DNA from: Bradyrhizobium sp. LMTR 3
GTDB lineage: Bacteria > Pseudomonadota > Alphaproteobacteria > Rhizobiales > Xanthobacteraceae
DNA: 64,000 nucleotides
Assembly: GCF_001693485.1 (NCBI RefSeq)
Contig: NZ_MAXC01000051.1
Span: 1-64,000 of the forward strand
Direction of reading: 5' to 3'
Shown: positions 56,285 to 64,000 of the stretch, in pieces
Layout of the letters: each line of letters begins with the position of its first letter
How positions within the stretch are numbered: position 1 is the stretch's first letter
Program-made: the position numbers and the translations under genes
The notes under the pieces: model-generated
The model's database searches: none
What the model was told of the DNA's origin: nothing
Seen by the model: only the letters and a program-made list of their open reading frames with translations

Positions 56285-57418
56285 TCAATAGCGGTAGGGC
56301 TCAATATCCAGCAAGGGAAAGGCGCTGAACACACTGGGTGGATTGGTCGCCGTAGCTGCATGCAGATAGGAGTTGTCGAGCTCGGCAAGGCTGGTGACGC
56401 CGAGCAGCCCGAGGCAGCGGATCACTTCGTCTTCCAGCAATTCAAGCATCCGCACGATGCCGGCCTCGCCTGCGGCCGCGAGCGCCCAGCACTGCAGACG
56501 GCCGATGCCGACCAGATCGGCGCCGGAGGCAATCGCCTTTACGATGTCGGTACCGCGGCAGAACGACCCGTCAACCATGATCCTGGCGCGACCGGCAACC
56601 GCGTCGACGATTTCCGGCAAGACGTGCATCGCACCGCGTCCGTGGTCGAGCTGGCGGCCGCCATGGTTCGACACATAGATCCAGTCCACGCCATGATCGA
56701 GCGCAATGGCCGCGTCTTCCGCCGTGGCGATGCCCTTGATCACCAGCGGAATTTTATACTTGTCCTTGATCAGCTTCACCGTGCGCCACTCCAGCCCTTT
56801 TTGGAAGTCGCCGCCGGTGGCCCGGATACGGCTTTCGCGGACATACCGCTTAGCGATATCGCGCTCGCGCCGGCTGTAATGCGCGGTGTCGACTGTCAGG
56901 CAAAAGGCGGCATAACCATTCTCGATAGAGCGGCTGACAACGTCTTCAACAAAGGCGTCGTCGCCGCGGACATAGAGCTGATAGATACGCAATGCGCCGG
57001 GTGCGGCTTTGGCCGTCGCCTCCAGCCCCGGTTCGGACACCGAACTCAACATATGAGCGGCGCCGAACTGCCCGGCTCCGCGCGCGACCGCGGCGCCTGA
57101 ATTGGGATCGAAAATCTCCAGCGCACCGACCGGTGCAATCATGACAGGCAGACGCAGGCGGCGGCCGAAGACCTCGGTCGAGGGGTCGACTTCCACGACA
57201 TTGCGCAATACCCGAGGCCGGAATGCAATCTCGTCGAGCGCCATGCGGTTGCGACGCATGGTGGTCTCCGTTTCGGAGGCCCCGACGATATAGTCCCATG
57301 CATTCTGGTTGAGCCGGGCGCGTGCCTTCCGAATGAATTCGTGGAGATTCTGGAATTCTTCGCCACTGGCGCCGAGCTCGACATTTCTCGCCGACCGTAT
57401 GGAGGTCCCGTCGTTCAT
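56285..57418 (-). CDS. FMN-dependent alpha-hydroxyacid dehydrogenase/oxidase
   Basis: A 377-residue TIM-barrel flavoprotein starting MNDGTSIRSARNVELGASGE. Conserved parts are MIAPVGALEIFDPNSGAAVA, FCLTVDTAHYSRRERD, LVIKGIATAEDAAIALDHGV and SNHGGRQLDHGRG, which contains the catalytic His and substrate-binding Arg. It resembles lactate 2-monooxygenase, L-lactate dehydrogenase and mandelate dehydrogenase. No membrane segment was seen. The CoA-transferase gene upstream on the same strand, about 140 bp away, suggests a role in organic-acid breakdown. Confidence 0.9.
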   Translation of the reverse strand: MNDGTSIRSARNVELGASGEEFQNLHEFIRKARARLNQNAWDYIVGASETETTMRRNRMALDEIAFRPRVLRNVVEVDPSTEVFGRRLRLPVMIAPVGALEIFDPNSGAAVARGAGQFGAAHMLSSVSEPGLEATAKAAPGALRIYQLYVRGDDAFVEDVVSRSIENGYAAFCLTVDTAHYSRRERDIAKRYVRESRIRATGGDFQKGLEWRTVKLIKDKYKIPLVIKGIATAEDAAIALDHGVDWIYVSNHGGRQLDHGRGAMHVLPEIVDAVAGRARIMVDGSFCRGTDIVKAIASGADLVGIGRLQCWALAAAGEAGIVRMLELLEDEVIRCLGLLGVTSLAELDNSYLHAATATNPPSVFSAFPLLDIEPYRY

Positions 57419-57560
57419 GATGTTTCTCTCCCGCTTTGGCGGCACATTAGCCGCAGAAGAACGGAAAAAGCTACCGCTTTGAAAGGGTTAGGCGTGGTGC
57501 AAACGCAGGGATGTCATTCGTTTGCGAGATACATCGGGATAGAACGAAGATCAGCTTCGC

Positions 57561-58832
57561 TCAAGCCGCGTTATCCGTTTTCCCGAAAGCTCCCGCCTCG
57601 GTCAGAGCCGCAATACGCCGCTCATCGTATCCGAGCGTCTTTTGGAGTACTTCCCTGGTATGCTCACCCAGCAGCGGCGCCGCCACGGGATCGACGGTTG
57701 GCGTCAAGCTCATCTGCAACGGCGTTTCAATATTGGGGACGGCGCCCGCGGTCGGATGCGGGATCCGGCTGAGGCGATGACGGTCGCGCACTTCCGGCGC
57801 GTTGAATCCTTCCTCTACCGTTCGCAGATAGCCAACCGGTATGTTGGCCTTCTTCATCTTCGCCATCCAGTTCTCGAGACTGTCGGTCGCAAAGACACCG
57901 GCGATGATGGCACGCAACTTTTCTCTGTTGGCAGTTCGGCTTTTCCGGTGCGCGAACTCGGGATCCGTGACGAGATCCGGCCGTTCAAGCACGTCCACCA
58001 CAAGCCGGCGGTAGAGCCGGTCATTGGCGCAGGCCATGTAAAGCGGTCCATCGGATGCCTGATAGACGCCGACGGTGGGCGAGCCGTTCGGCGAATTTCC
58101 GAAACGGCCCGGGTTAGCGCCACTGATGAGGTAGGCCATGCCATAGAAACCGGTCATCGACACGGCGGTGTCGATCAGAGCGACCTCGACCTGCTGGCCG
58201 CGGCCGAGCCGGTCGCGGGCGATCAGCGCCAGCAGGATTGCGTTGCATGCCGACATGCCCGTCGCCATATCGACGATCGGCGGACCGGTCCGCACCGGCT
58301 CGCCATCCGGAAAGCCGTTCAGCGACATGAAGCCGCTCTCGGCCTGCGTGATCGGATCGAAGCCCGGACGCAACGCGAACTCACCCTTGCGGCCATAGGC
58401 CGAGATCGAGCAATAGATCAGCCGCGGATTGGTCGGCGCGAGGGAAGCATAGTCTAGACCGAACTTCTTCATCACGCCGCCGGAGAAGTTCTCCACCACG
58501 ACATCGGCCTTCGCGATCAATTCGCGCGCAACTTCGAGTGCGGCAGGATTGTTGAAATCGAGCGCAATGCCGCGCTTGTTGCGATTGAGGCTGAGGAAGG
58601 CCGCGCTCTCGCCGCCGATTTCCGCATGTTCATAGTGGCGGGTATCGTCGCCGCCATCGGGGTTTTCGATCTTGATCACCTCGGCACCGAAATCGGCCAA
58701 CGTTTGCGTGCAGGCCGGACCGGCAACGACCCTGGTGAAGTCGACGACCAGTAGACCGTCCAGTGCGGTCGGTTCGCCCTTTGCGCGCGGCGTTCGCTCC
58801 GGCAATTGCGGCCTGACAGTCATTTCCGGCAT
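57561..58832 (-). CDS. CaiB/BaiF-family CoA transferase
   Basis: A 423-residue class III CoA transferase. Signature regions are LLVVDFTRVVAGPACTQTLA, GAEVIKIENPDGGDDTR, LNRNKRGIALDFNN and PPIVDMATGMSACN, which carries the expected catalytic Asp. It moves CoA between organic acids, for example succinyl-CoA and an aromatic or short-chain acid. It precedes the FMN hydroxyacid enzyme on the same strand. The acceptor is unknown. Confidence 0.92.
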   Translation of the reverse strand: MPEMTVRPQLPERTPRAKGEPTALDGLLVVDFTRVVAGPACTQTLADFGAEVIKIENPDGGDDTRHYEHAEIGGESAAFLSLNRNKRGIALDFNNPAALEVARELIAKADVVVENFSGGVMKKFGLDYASLAPTNPRLIYCSISAYGRKGEFALRPGFDPITQAESGFMSLNGFPDGEPVRTGPPIVDMATGMSACNAILLALIARDRLGRGQQVEVALIDTAVSMTGFYGMAYLISGANPGRFGNSPNGSPTVGVYQASDGPLYMACANDRLYRRLVVDVLERPDLVTDPEFAHRKSRTANREKLRAIIAGVFATDSLENWMAKMKKANIPVGYLRTVEEGFNAPEVRDRHRLSRIPHPTAGAVPNIETPLQMSLTPTVDPVAAPLLGEHTREVLQKTLGYDERRIAALTEAGAFGKTDNAA

Positions 58833-59143
58833 TTCCTCTTGTTTATTTTGCCTGGCGAAATGAAGGTTTTCGCCGCGACTTCAAGGCTTTCTTACCGGAA
58901 CCGGATGGGCAACGCCAAACCCCGATTTTGCAGGGCGGGACCTGCCGCTGACATAGCTCTTAAAGCATGTGCGGGGATGTCCTCGCATCCAAGCTGGAGG
59001 GTCCAGACTCGACGTGACGGGCACCAAAAAAGACGCTGCCCGCTCCCGGGGGTCAGGTCCGGAAGTCGAGCAGCGCCTTATTGATCTGCCGACGCCGCAA
59101 ACAATGTTCGCTGCGTCGCCACTTCTCCAGAAGCCCGTCCCCA
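58833..59143. other. Intergenic stretch, no gene seen
   Basis: Three hundred and eleven bases separate the CoA-transferase start from the end of the GFA gene. Short frames in it lack ribosome-binding sites and plausible composition. It presumably holds the promoter of the CoA transferase. No strong hairpin or tandem repeat was seen. Confidence 0.5.
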
Positions 59144-59569
59144 TTACTCGGGAATCATTTCACCGGACCCGCCGAACTCAGCCGGGAAATCTTTCAGTTT
59201 GGGCAACCCATCCCGCATCGGCAGCACCGTCTCGGCATAGTTGATGTGCACGCCGGGCGTGAAAGGTAGCGTCGGAAGGGTTGCGGCAAAGACATCGACC
59301 AGCCCAAGCGCCGGGTGGTTTGTCATCAGATGACCGCCGCACTCCTCACAGTACTTGCGCTGGCTCATCGGCGTCTTCTCGAACGTCGAAACATGTTGCG
59401 CACCTGCCGTGATCCGTACTGCATCCGGCTTCCACAGCGTGAACGCATTCACGGGTCCTCCGGACCACGAACGACAAGAACGGCAATGACAATAGCCCAT
59501 TCCTTCCGGCGCGCCCGTGACCTGGACCTCGACCGCACCGCAAAAACAGCTTCCAGTATGCTTCATCAT
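59144..59569 (-). CDS. GFA-family zinc protein
   Basis: A 141-residue protein of the glutathione-dependent formaldehyde-activating (GFA/CENP-V) family. The zinc ligands are SCFCGAVEV, CHCRSCRSWSG and YCEECGGHLM. GGAGG precedes the first ATG; the next codon is also ATG. Proven members bind glutathione or act on small aldehydes or isocyanides, but many are uncharacterised. It lies 28 bp after the MddA-like gene on the same strand and may share its transcript. Confidence 0.9.
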   Translation of the reverse strand: MMKHTGSCFCGAVEVQVTGAPEGMGYCHCRSCRSWSGGPVNAFTLWKPDAVRITAGAQHVSTFEKTPMSQRKYCEECGGHLMTNHPALGLVDVFAATLPTLPFTPGVHINYAETVLPMRDGLPKLKDFPAEFGGSGEMIPE

Positions 59570-59596
59570 TCTTCCGCCTCCTTACAGGAGAACTGG

Positions 59597-60373
59597 TCAG
59601 CTAGACCTGCGCCAGGGGAACAGCATCGAAACCCGCTCCCGGTACCGGAGATACTCCTCGCCGAACATGGCGACAAGATCGCGCTCCTCCAACGTAATGC
59701 CGATGAAGATGTAGGCCGTGGTCACCGCTGCGAACAGCAGATGCCCGGCGCTCATCGTCGGGGCCGCCCAGAAGGCGATGATAAAGCCGAGATAGATCGG
59801 GTGTCGGACAAACCGGTAGAAAAACGGCATCCGGAAGACTGGTGCCGGCATCTCGCGGCCGACAAGATTGTTGGCGACCTGATGCAATCCGAACAGTTCG
59901 AAATGATTGATCAGGAAGGTGCTCGTGAACACGATCACCCAACCCACGAACGACAGCGTCGCGAGCACCATGGCCATTTCAGGCTCTTGGACATTCCAGA
60001 TGACATCCGGCATCGGACGCCATTGCCAGAACAACAACAGAAGTGTCAGGCTTGCACACAGCACATAAGTGCTGCGCTCGACAGATCTTGGAATAAACTG
60101 CGTCCACCAGTGTTTGAACGATTTGCGCGCCATGACGCTATGCTGAATGGCAAACAACGACATCAGCCCGAGATTGACGACAATTGCCTCCAATATCCCC
60201 GTTTTCGGGCCGGTATCGATCGTCTTCGGCACGGCGAGGCCCGAGACGAACCCGATGGCGTACAGAATCGTGAACAGAAATGTGAGATAGGCCACACCTC
60301 CGAACAGAAATGCAGTGAATCTTAGCACTCGATGGCCCGGCATCGCCGGGCTGAGGGTTTGAGTTTCCGTCAT
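59597..60373 (-). CDS. mddA: Methanethiol S-methyltransferase (MddA-like)
   Basis: A 258-residue membrane protein with about five or six hydrophobic segments. It matches the MddA branch of the NnrU/isoprenylcysteine methyltransferase fold: FAIQHSVMARKSFKHWWTQ, IPRSVERSTYVLCASLTLLL, FELFGLHQV, RFVRHPIYLGFIIAFWAAPT and EERDLVAMFGEEYLRYRERV. MddA methylates methanethiol with S-adenosylmethionine to give dimethylsulphide. Divergent from the winged-helix/TPR regulator across 135 bp. The assignment is by motif; related fold members act on other thiols. Confidence 0.82.
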   Translation of the reverse strand: MTETQTLSPAMPGHRVLRFTAFLFGGVAYLTFLFTILYAIGFVSGLAVPKTIDTGPKTGILEAIVVNLGLMSLFAIQHSVMARKSFKHWWTQFIPRSVERSTYVLCASLTLLLLFWQWRPMPDVIWNVQEPEMAMVLATLSFVGWVIVFTSTFLINHFELFGLHQVANNLVGREMPAPVFRMPFFYRFVRHPIYLGFIIAFWAAPTMSAGHLLFAAVTTAYIFIGITLEERDLVAMFGEEYLRYRERVSMLFPWRRSS

Positions 60374-60508
60374 GAAATTGGCTCCGCTCCGGGCAATGGG
60401 ATTGGAACTCCCGGTTTTGGCAGGATGCGCGGAGAACGGCGACAGGTCTTTGCCTGACGCTTGATCTCTTCATGAGACGGACTTGATTGTTTCTTGAGAA
60501 CAGATGCG

Positions 60509-62074
60509 ATGAGGCAGGTGAGATTCAACTTCGATAATCACATCCTGGACACCGATCGTCGCGAGCTGCGCCGTGGCGGCGATCTGGTTGCGATGCAGCC
60601 GCAAGTATTCGACTTGCTGGTTCACCTGCTGAAGCACCGCGATCGCGTGGTCAGCCGGGATGATCTCATTGCGTTGGTGTGGGGTGGGCGGATCGTCTCG
60701 GATTCCACGCTAGACAGCCGGATCAATGCTGCCCGCAATGCGATCGGCGACAACGGAAAGGAACAGAGACTCATCCGCACCATTCCCCGAAAAGGGGTTC
60801 GCTTCGTCGGCGACGTGAATCGGCCGTGCGATGCACAGGCCGCATTGTCCACGGAAGCAGAACAGCCACGTGCGGGGCTCGCGCTGCCCGACCGGCCGGC
60901 GATAGCCGTATTGCCGTTCGACAATATGAGCGGCGACCGGGAGCAGGAGTATTTCTCCGACGGAATTAGCGAGGACATCATCACTGCGTTGTCCAAATTG
61001 CGCTGGTTTTTCGTGATCGCGCGCAACTCGTCATTCACCTACAAAGGCAAGCCAGTGCATATGAGGCGGGTCGCTGCCGAGCTTGGCGTACGCTACGTGG
61101 TCGAAGGCAGTGTGCGAAGAAGCGGCGATCGCGTGCGCATCACCGCGCAGCTCAACGATACGGCAACCGGCAGCCACATCTGGGCGGAGCATTACGACCG
61201 CGATCTGACCGACGTATACGCGGTACAGGACGAGATCACGGATGCTATTGTCACCGCGATCGAGCCGCAGATTTACGCGGCGGAGAATTTTCGCAGCCGT
61301 CGCAAGCCGCCCAACAGCATCGACGCATGGGACCTGGTGATGCGGGCGCTGTCGCATCACTGGCGTGTAACGCGACCCGATAGCCTCGCCGCGCAAGCGC
61401 TGCTGGAACGCGCGATTGCGCTCGATCCGGACTACGGTCAGGCGCTGGCGCTGTTCGCGACCAACCACATGTTCGGCGTGCATCTCGGCTGGACGGATCT
61501 TGCAACCGCAGCACCCGTCGCCGAGCAAGCAGCATTGGCGGCGATTGCCGCCGACAGCGAGGATGCCTGGGCTCATACGGCCCTCGGCAGCGTGTATTTC
61601 TCCACGCGCCGGCTCGACCATTCGCTGGCCGAGTTCGAACTGGCGCTCCAGCTCAACCCCAATTTCTCCCTGGCACAGGGATACTATGCGCTGGGGCTAT
61701 CCTATGCCGGCCGATGGATGGACGCTTATGCGGCGACGCAACGCGCCATCCGCCAGAGTCCCCGCGATCCCTCTTCGGCGATCTATTACGGCGTTGCCGC
61801 CTACGCCCAGTTCGTGGGACGGAACTATCAGGAAGCCATCGCACTGGCACGCGAGGCGACGCGTCAGCGTGGCGACCTCACCGGCGCCTATCGGGTGCTG
61901 ACGGTCGCCGCCGGCATGACCGGCCAGATCGAACTCGCGCGCGCTGCGCTTCAGGAATTGCGCCGGACTCAGCCGAATATCTCGCTCGCCTGGATCGCGA
62001 CGCAGTTACCCTGGAAGCTCGACGCCGATCGCGAGCACTATCTCGAAGGCTTTCGCCGCGCCGGATTGGAATGA
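60509..62074 (+). CDS. Winged-helix regulator with TolB-like and TPR domains
   Basis: About 521 residues starting MRQVRFNFDNHILDTDRREL; a TTG start five codons earlier is possible. An OmpR/CadC-type winged helix covers about 1-100 (LVAMQPQVFDLLVHLLKHRD, LIRTIPRKGVRFVGDV). A TolB-like/adenylate-cyclase-associated module follows (PAIAVLPFDNMSGDREQEYF, RYVVEGSVRRSGDRVRITAQ), then TPR-like repeats (about 270-480; LERAIALDPDYGQALALFAT). No membrane segment and no receiver domain are present, so it is a cytosolic regulator sensing an unknown protein or metabolite. It is divergent from the MddA-like gene. Confidence 0.9.
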   Translation: MRQVRFNFDNHILDTDRRELRRGGDLVAMQPQVFDLLVHLLKHRDRVVSRDDLIALVWGGRIVSDSTLDSRINAARNAIGDNGKEQRLIRTIPRKGVRFVGDVNRPCDAQAALSTEAEQPRAGLALPDRPAIAVLPFDNMSGDREQEYFSDGISEDIITALSKLRWFFVIARNSSFTYKGKPVHMRRVAAELGVRYVVEGSVRRSGDRVRITAQLNDTATGSHIWAEHYDRDLTDVYAVQDEITDAIVTAIEPQIYAAENFRSRRKPPNSIDAWDLVMRALSHHWRVTRPDSLAAQALLERAIALDPDYGQALALFATNHMFGVHLGWTDLATAAPVAEQAALAAIAADSEDAWAHTALGSVYFSTRRLDHSLAEFELALQLNPNFSLAQGYYALGLSYAGRWMDAYAATQRAIRQSPRDPSSAIYYGVAAYAQFVGRNYQEAIALAREATRQRGDLTGAYRVLTVAAGMTGQIELARAALQELRRTQPNISLAWIATQLPWKLDADREHYLEGFRRAGLE

Positions 62075-62094
62075 GCTTCCGCGCCCCGCCTCGC

Positions 62095-63147
62095 TTACTG
62101 CTGCTTTTCCCAAAACGACAGCAACCCCTGCGAGGCCGAACCTCCGATCACACAGGGAATGCCGACTGCGACCTGCCCTAACGCAGCCGCAGAGACGCAG
62201 CCGAGCGCAACCGCGCCGACGCCGACCTGACCCCAGAAGCTGAGATCCCGGCGGCTATCGGAGCCCTTGGTCTTGAGTTCATCCACGGCGGCCAGCGCAT
62301 CCTTGCGAAGAGCAGCGATCTGCACTGTGTCCGCCGCCTCAACTACTTCGGCAAGCGGTGCCTTGACCGCCACCGGTTGCCTTGCAAGTTCGCTGCGGAG
62401 GTATTCGCGCAAGCTTGCATCACGAATCGCGTAGCTTGCCAACGTATAGCGCGCCATGCTTCCGACCGTCAGCTTGTCGACCGTGTCGCGGCTCTTGCTC
62501 CATGGCAGCATCTGGATAATGCGCTGGATCGGGGCATGCGAGCCGGTCGCAAAATAGTAACCCCACAGCGTATCCAGCAAATCCTGGTTGCTCGCCAATG
62601 TGAGCGTCGTGTTCAGCTTGCGCTCGTCCTTGGCAAACGGATTCTTGGTGAAGGCGCCGCGCAACTTGTCCATCATGCCGGGCTTCACTTCTTCCAGCGG
62701 GATGTCGGCCAAAGTCGGCAGCTTGCCTGCCAGATAGCTGTCGATCATGACCCGCCGGCCCGGCATTCGTGGCGCGACCCGGCGCAGAACGTTTCTCCAG
62801 TCAGGCAGCCCCGAATAGGCGATGGCGCGGACGATCACCCATTCGTCTTCCGGCCGAACCGGGAAGAAACTGGCAATGAGTTGCTCGGCCTTGGCGGGGT
62901 TGGAGCCAATCGCACCGGCGATAAAGCCCAGGTAAATGCCGGCGTTCTCCGGCTCCTTGAATGTTTGCGAGTGAAACAGCACCCGCACGGCTGCGGGGAC
63001 ATGTGCATAGTCCGGCTTGGCGCGGTAGTTATAGATCCACTGCTGGACTACCCCGAGCGAGGCGCGCGGATCGACCTCCGGCGCCTTCTCTGCGTGCGCG
63101 GGCTGAATCAGCATGAGCGCAGCGGCAACGAAGGCGGCATATCGCAT
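62095..63147 (-). CDS. Secreted hypothetical protein, 350 residues
   Basis: The start MRYAAFVAAALMLIQPAHAE gives a signal peptide cleaved after AHA. The body is mostly helical (LGVVQQWIYNYRAKPDYAHV, FFPVRPEDEWVIVRAIAYSG, ERKLNTTLTLASNQDLLDTL). The end has a glycine/alanine-rich hydrophobic stretch (VGVGAVALGCVSAAALGQVA) that could enter a membrane. No catalytic motif or known family was recognised. It is divergent from the BamA-type gene across about 240 bp, hinting at an envelope role. Confidence 0.7.
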   Translation of the reverse strand: MRYAAFVAAALMLIQPAHAEKAPEVDPRASLGVVQQWIYNYRAKPDYAHVPAAVRVLFHSQTFKEPENAGIYLGFIAGAIGSNPAKAEQLIASFFPVRPEDEWVIVRAIAYSGLPDWRNVLRRVAPRMPGRRVMIDSYLAGKLPTLADIPLEEVKPGMMDKLRGAFTKNPFAKDERKLNTTLTLASNQDLLDTLWGYYFATGSHAPIQRIIQMLPWSKSRDTVDKLTVGSMARYTLASYAIRDASLREYLRSELARQPVAVKAPLAEVVEAADTVQIAALRKDALAAVDELKTKGSDSRRDLSFWGQVGVGAVALGCVSAAALGQVAVGIPCVIGGSASQGLLSFWEKQQ

Positions 63148-63385
63148 GTGATGCTCCTGCGAGCGTCGACGCCTGCGCGGGTTCCTGCGCGAGCGTCCGA
63201 GGCTCTCTCGATGGCGAAGCATGAAGCGTGCATTGCGACAATTCTGAGAAAATCGGCATTAACAGAAGGCGTCTAAATTGTGGCGCCTCGCGAAAAACTC
63301 GCCCGCAACTCACCTTATCCCAGACATTTTTTCGCCCCGCGCGGGCAATTCGATCTCAGCCCATTAACTGGGAGTCCGGCGGGAC

Positions 63386-64000
63386 GTGGAGATCAGACGC
63401 ATCACGCAGCGCAACCGATCGTTCCGATCCGGGGCGGCCGTTTGCCGGCTTGCCGGCGCCCTCGGCTTGATTTTCACCACGCCGGCCGTCGCCGAAGCCG
63501 CGCCTCCATCGCAAGATACGATCATCGTCGAAGGCAACCGCCGCGTCGACGCCGAGACCGTACGCTCACACTTTCACGCAAGCCTTGATGGGCATTTCGA
63601 TGACGCTGCGCGTGATGCGGCGCTGAAAGCACTGATCGCAACCGGCCTGTTCGAGAAAGTTTCCATCGAACGCGCCGGTGACCGGCTTGTCGTGCACCTG
63701 TCCGAAGCGCCTGTACTCGACCGCGTCGCATTCGAAGGCAACAGGAAAGTCAAGGACGCCGATCTCGCCGCCGCCATCGAGTCAAAGCCGCGCGGCTCGC
63801 TGCAACGCGCCACCGTGCAGTCCGACGTCGGCCGCATCATCGAGGCCTACCGGCGTGTCGGCCGCGCCGAGGTCAGCGTCGATCCGCAAATCATCGACCG
63901 CGGCAACGGCCGGGTCGACCTCATCTATGCCGTAACGGAGGGCGCAAAGACTCCAGTGCGACAGATCGATTTCACGGGCAACAAGGCCTTCGGCAAGCGA
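63386..64000 (+). CDS. BamA/Omp85-family protein, N-terminal part (cut by window)
   Basis: An open frame of 205 codons from the GTG at 63386 to the window end. A basic N-terminus and hydrophobic leader (CRLAGALGLIFTTPAVAEAA) form a signal peptide. POTRA-type repeats follow: TIIVEGNRRVDAETVRSHF, LIATGLFEKVSIERAGDRLV, RVAFEGNRKVKDADLAAAIE and RQIDFTGNKAFGKR. These match Omp85 proteins that insert beta-barrels into the outer membrane; the barrel lies beyond the window. It lacks the lpxD, skp and rseP neighbours of the main bamA on this side, so it may be a second paralog. Confidence 0.85.
   Translation, partial: MEIRRITQRNRSFRSGAAVCRLAGALGLIFTTPAVAEAAPPSQDTIIVEGNRRVDAETVRSHFHASLDGHFDDAARDAALKALIATGLFEKVSIERAGDRLVVHLSEAPVLDRVAFEGNRKVKDADLAAAIESKPRGSLQRATVQSDVGRIIEAYRRVGRAEVSVDPQIIDRGNGRVDLIYAVTEGAKTPVRQIDFTGNKAFGKR

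Overview
The window looks like a Bradyrhizobium-type alphaproteobacterium (Nitrobacteraceae). The evidence is a high-GC chromosome, many orphan Bug/TctC binding proteins, tandem serine-glyoxylate aminotransferases, a phasin, an MddA-like methyltransferase, several molybdenum hydroxylases, and many small alphaproteobacterial hypothetical genes. This assignment comes from gene content and was not tested by alignment. No rRNA, tRNA or CRISPR array was seen.

Layout. 1-3.35 kb is accessory DNA. It holds a beta-helix-like gene cut by the window edge, a gene-poor kilobase, and a serine recombinase with a small membrane protein, flanked by two copies of the 3' end of tctA; this may be a very small integrative element. 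3.35-9.2 kb holds a tripartite tricarboxylate transporter (tctA, tctB, tctC) interleaved with mtnP, mtnA and a class II aldolase, the gene set of the DHAP shunt for 5'-methylthioadenosine. 9.2-10.3 kb has 14-bp tandem repeats, a collagen-like lipoprotein and a small secreted protein. 10.3-18 kb looks like glyoxylate/2-hydroxyacid metabolism: two aminotransferases, a GntR regulator, a fused FAD/Fe-S dehydrogenase and a GlcG-like protein. 18-24.3 kb carries an enoyl-CoA hydratase, a molybdopterin oxidoreductase, and an operon of a binding protein, an MmgE/PrpD protein and an SDR that lacks the usual catalytic tyrosine. 24.4-33.3 kb has a Bug protein, a two-subunit Mo hydroxylase coupled to a ModA-like protein without a signal peptide, a second GntR, a TRAP transporter and a cyclase-family hydrolase.

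33.3-37.5 kb holds a Crp/Fnr regulator, a MATE exporter, an unknown protein and a third Bug protein. 37.6-42.1 kb is an ABC importer operon ending in a GpdQ/CpdA-like phosphodiesterase. 42.3-50.1 kb groups a three-subunit Mo hydroxylase, a luciferase-like monooxygenase, a polysaccharide-deacetylase/PuuE-type hydrolase and a two-component flavin monooxygenase. This looks like a catabolic set, possibly for an N-heterocycle. 50.7-53.5 kb is a decayed phage module: terminase-small-like gene, terminase-large remnant, a permuted-papain-like protein with Ser at the expected Cys position, and a secreted partner candidate. 53.5-54.4 kb is gene-poor and holds three copies of a hairpin-plus-core repeat whose core also occurs near the recombinase element. 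54.4-64 kb is ordinary chromosome: small membrane proteins, a phasin, an FMN 2-hydroxyacid oxidase, a CoA transferase, a GFA protein, MddA, a winged-helix/TPR regulator, a secreted protein, and the start of a BamA-type gene cut by the window edge.

Many gene starts were moved from the longest possible ORF to internal ATG or GTG codons because of Shine-Dalgarno spacing, operon overlaps or signal peptides; these choices are noted per gene.
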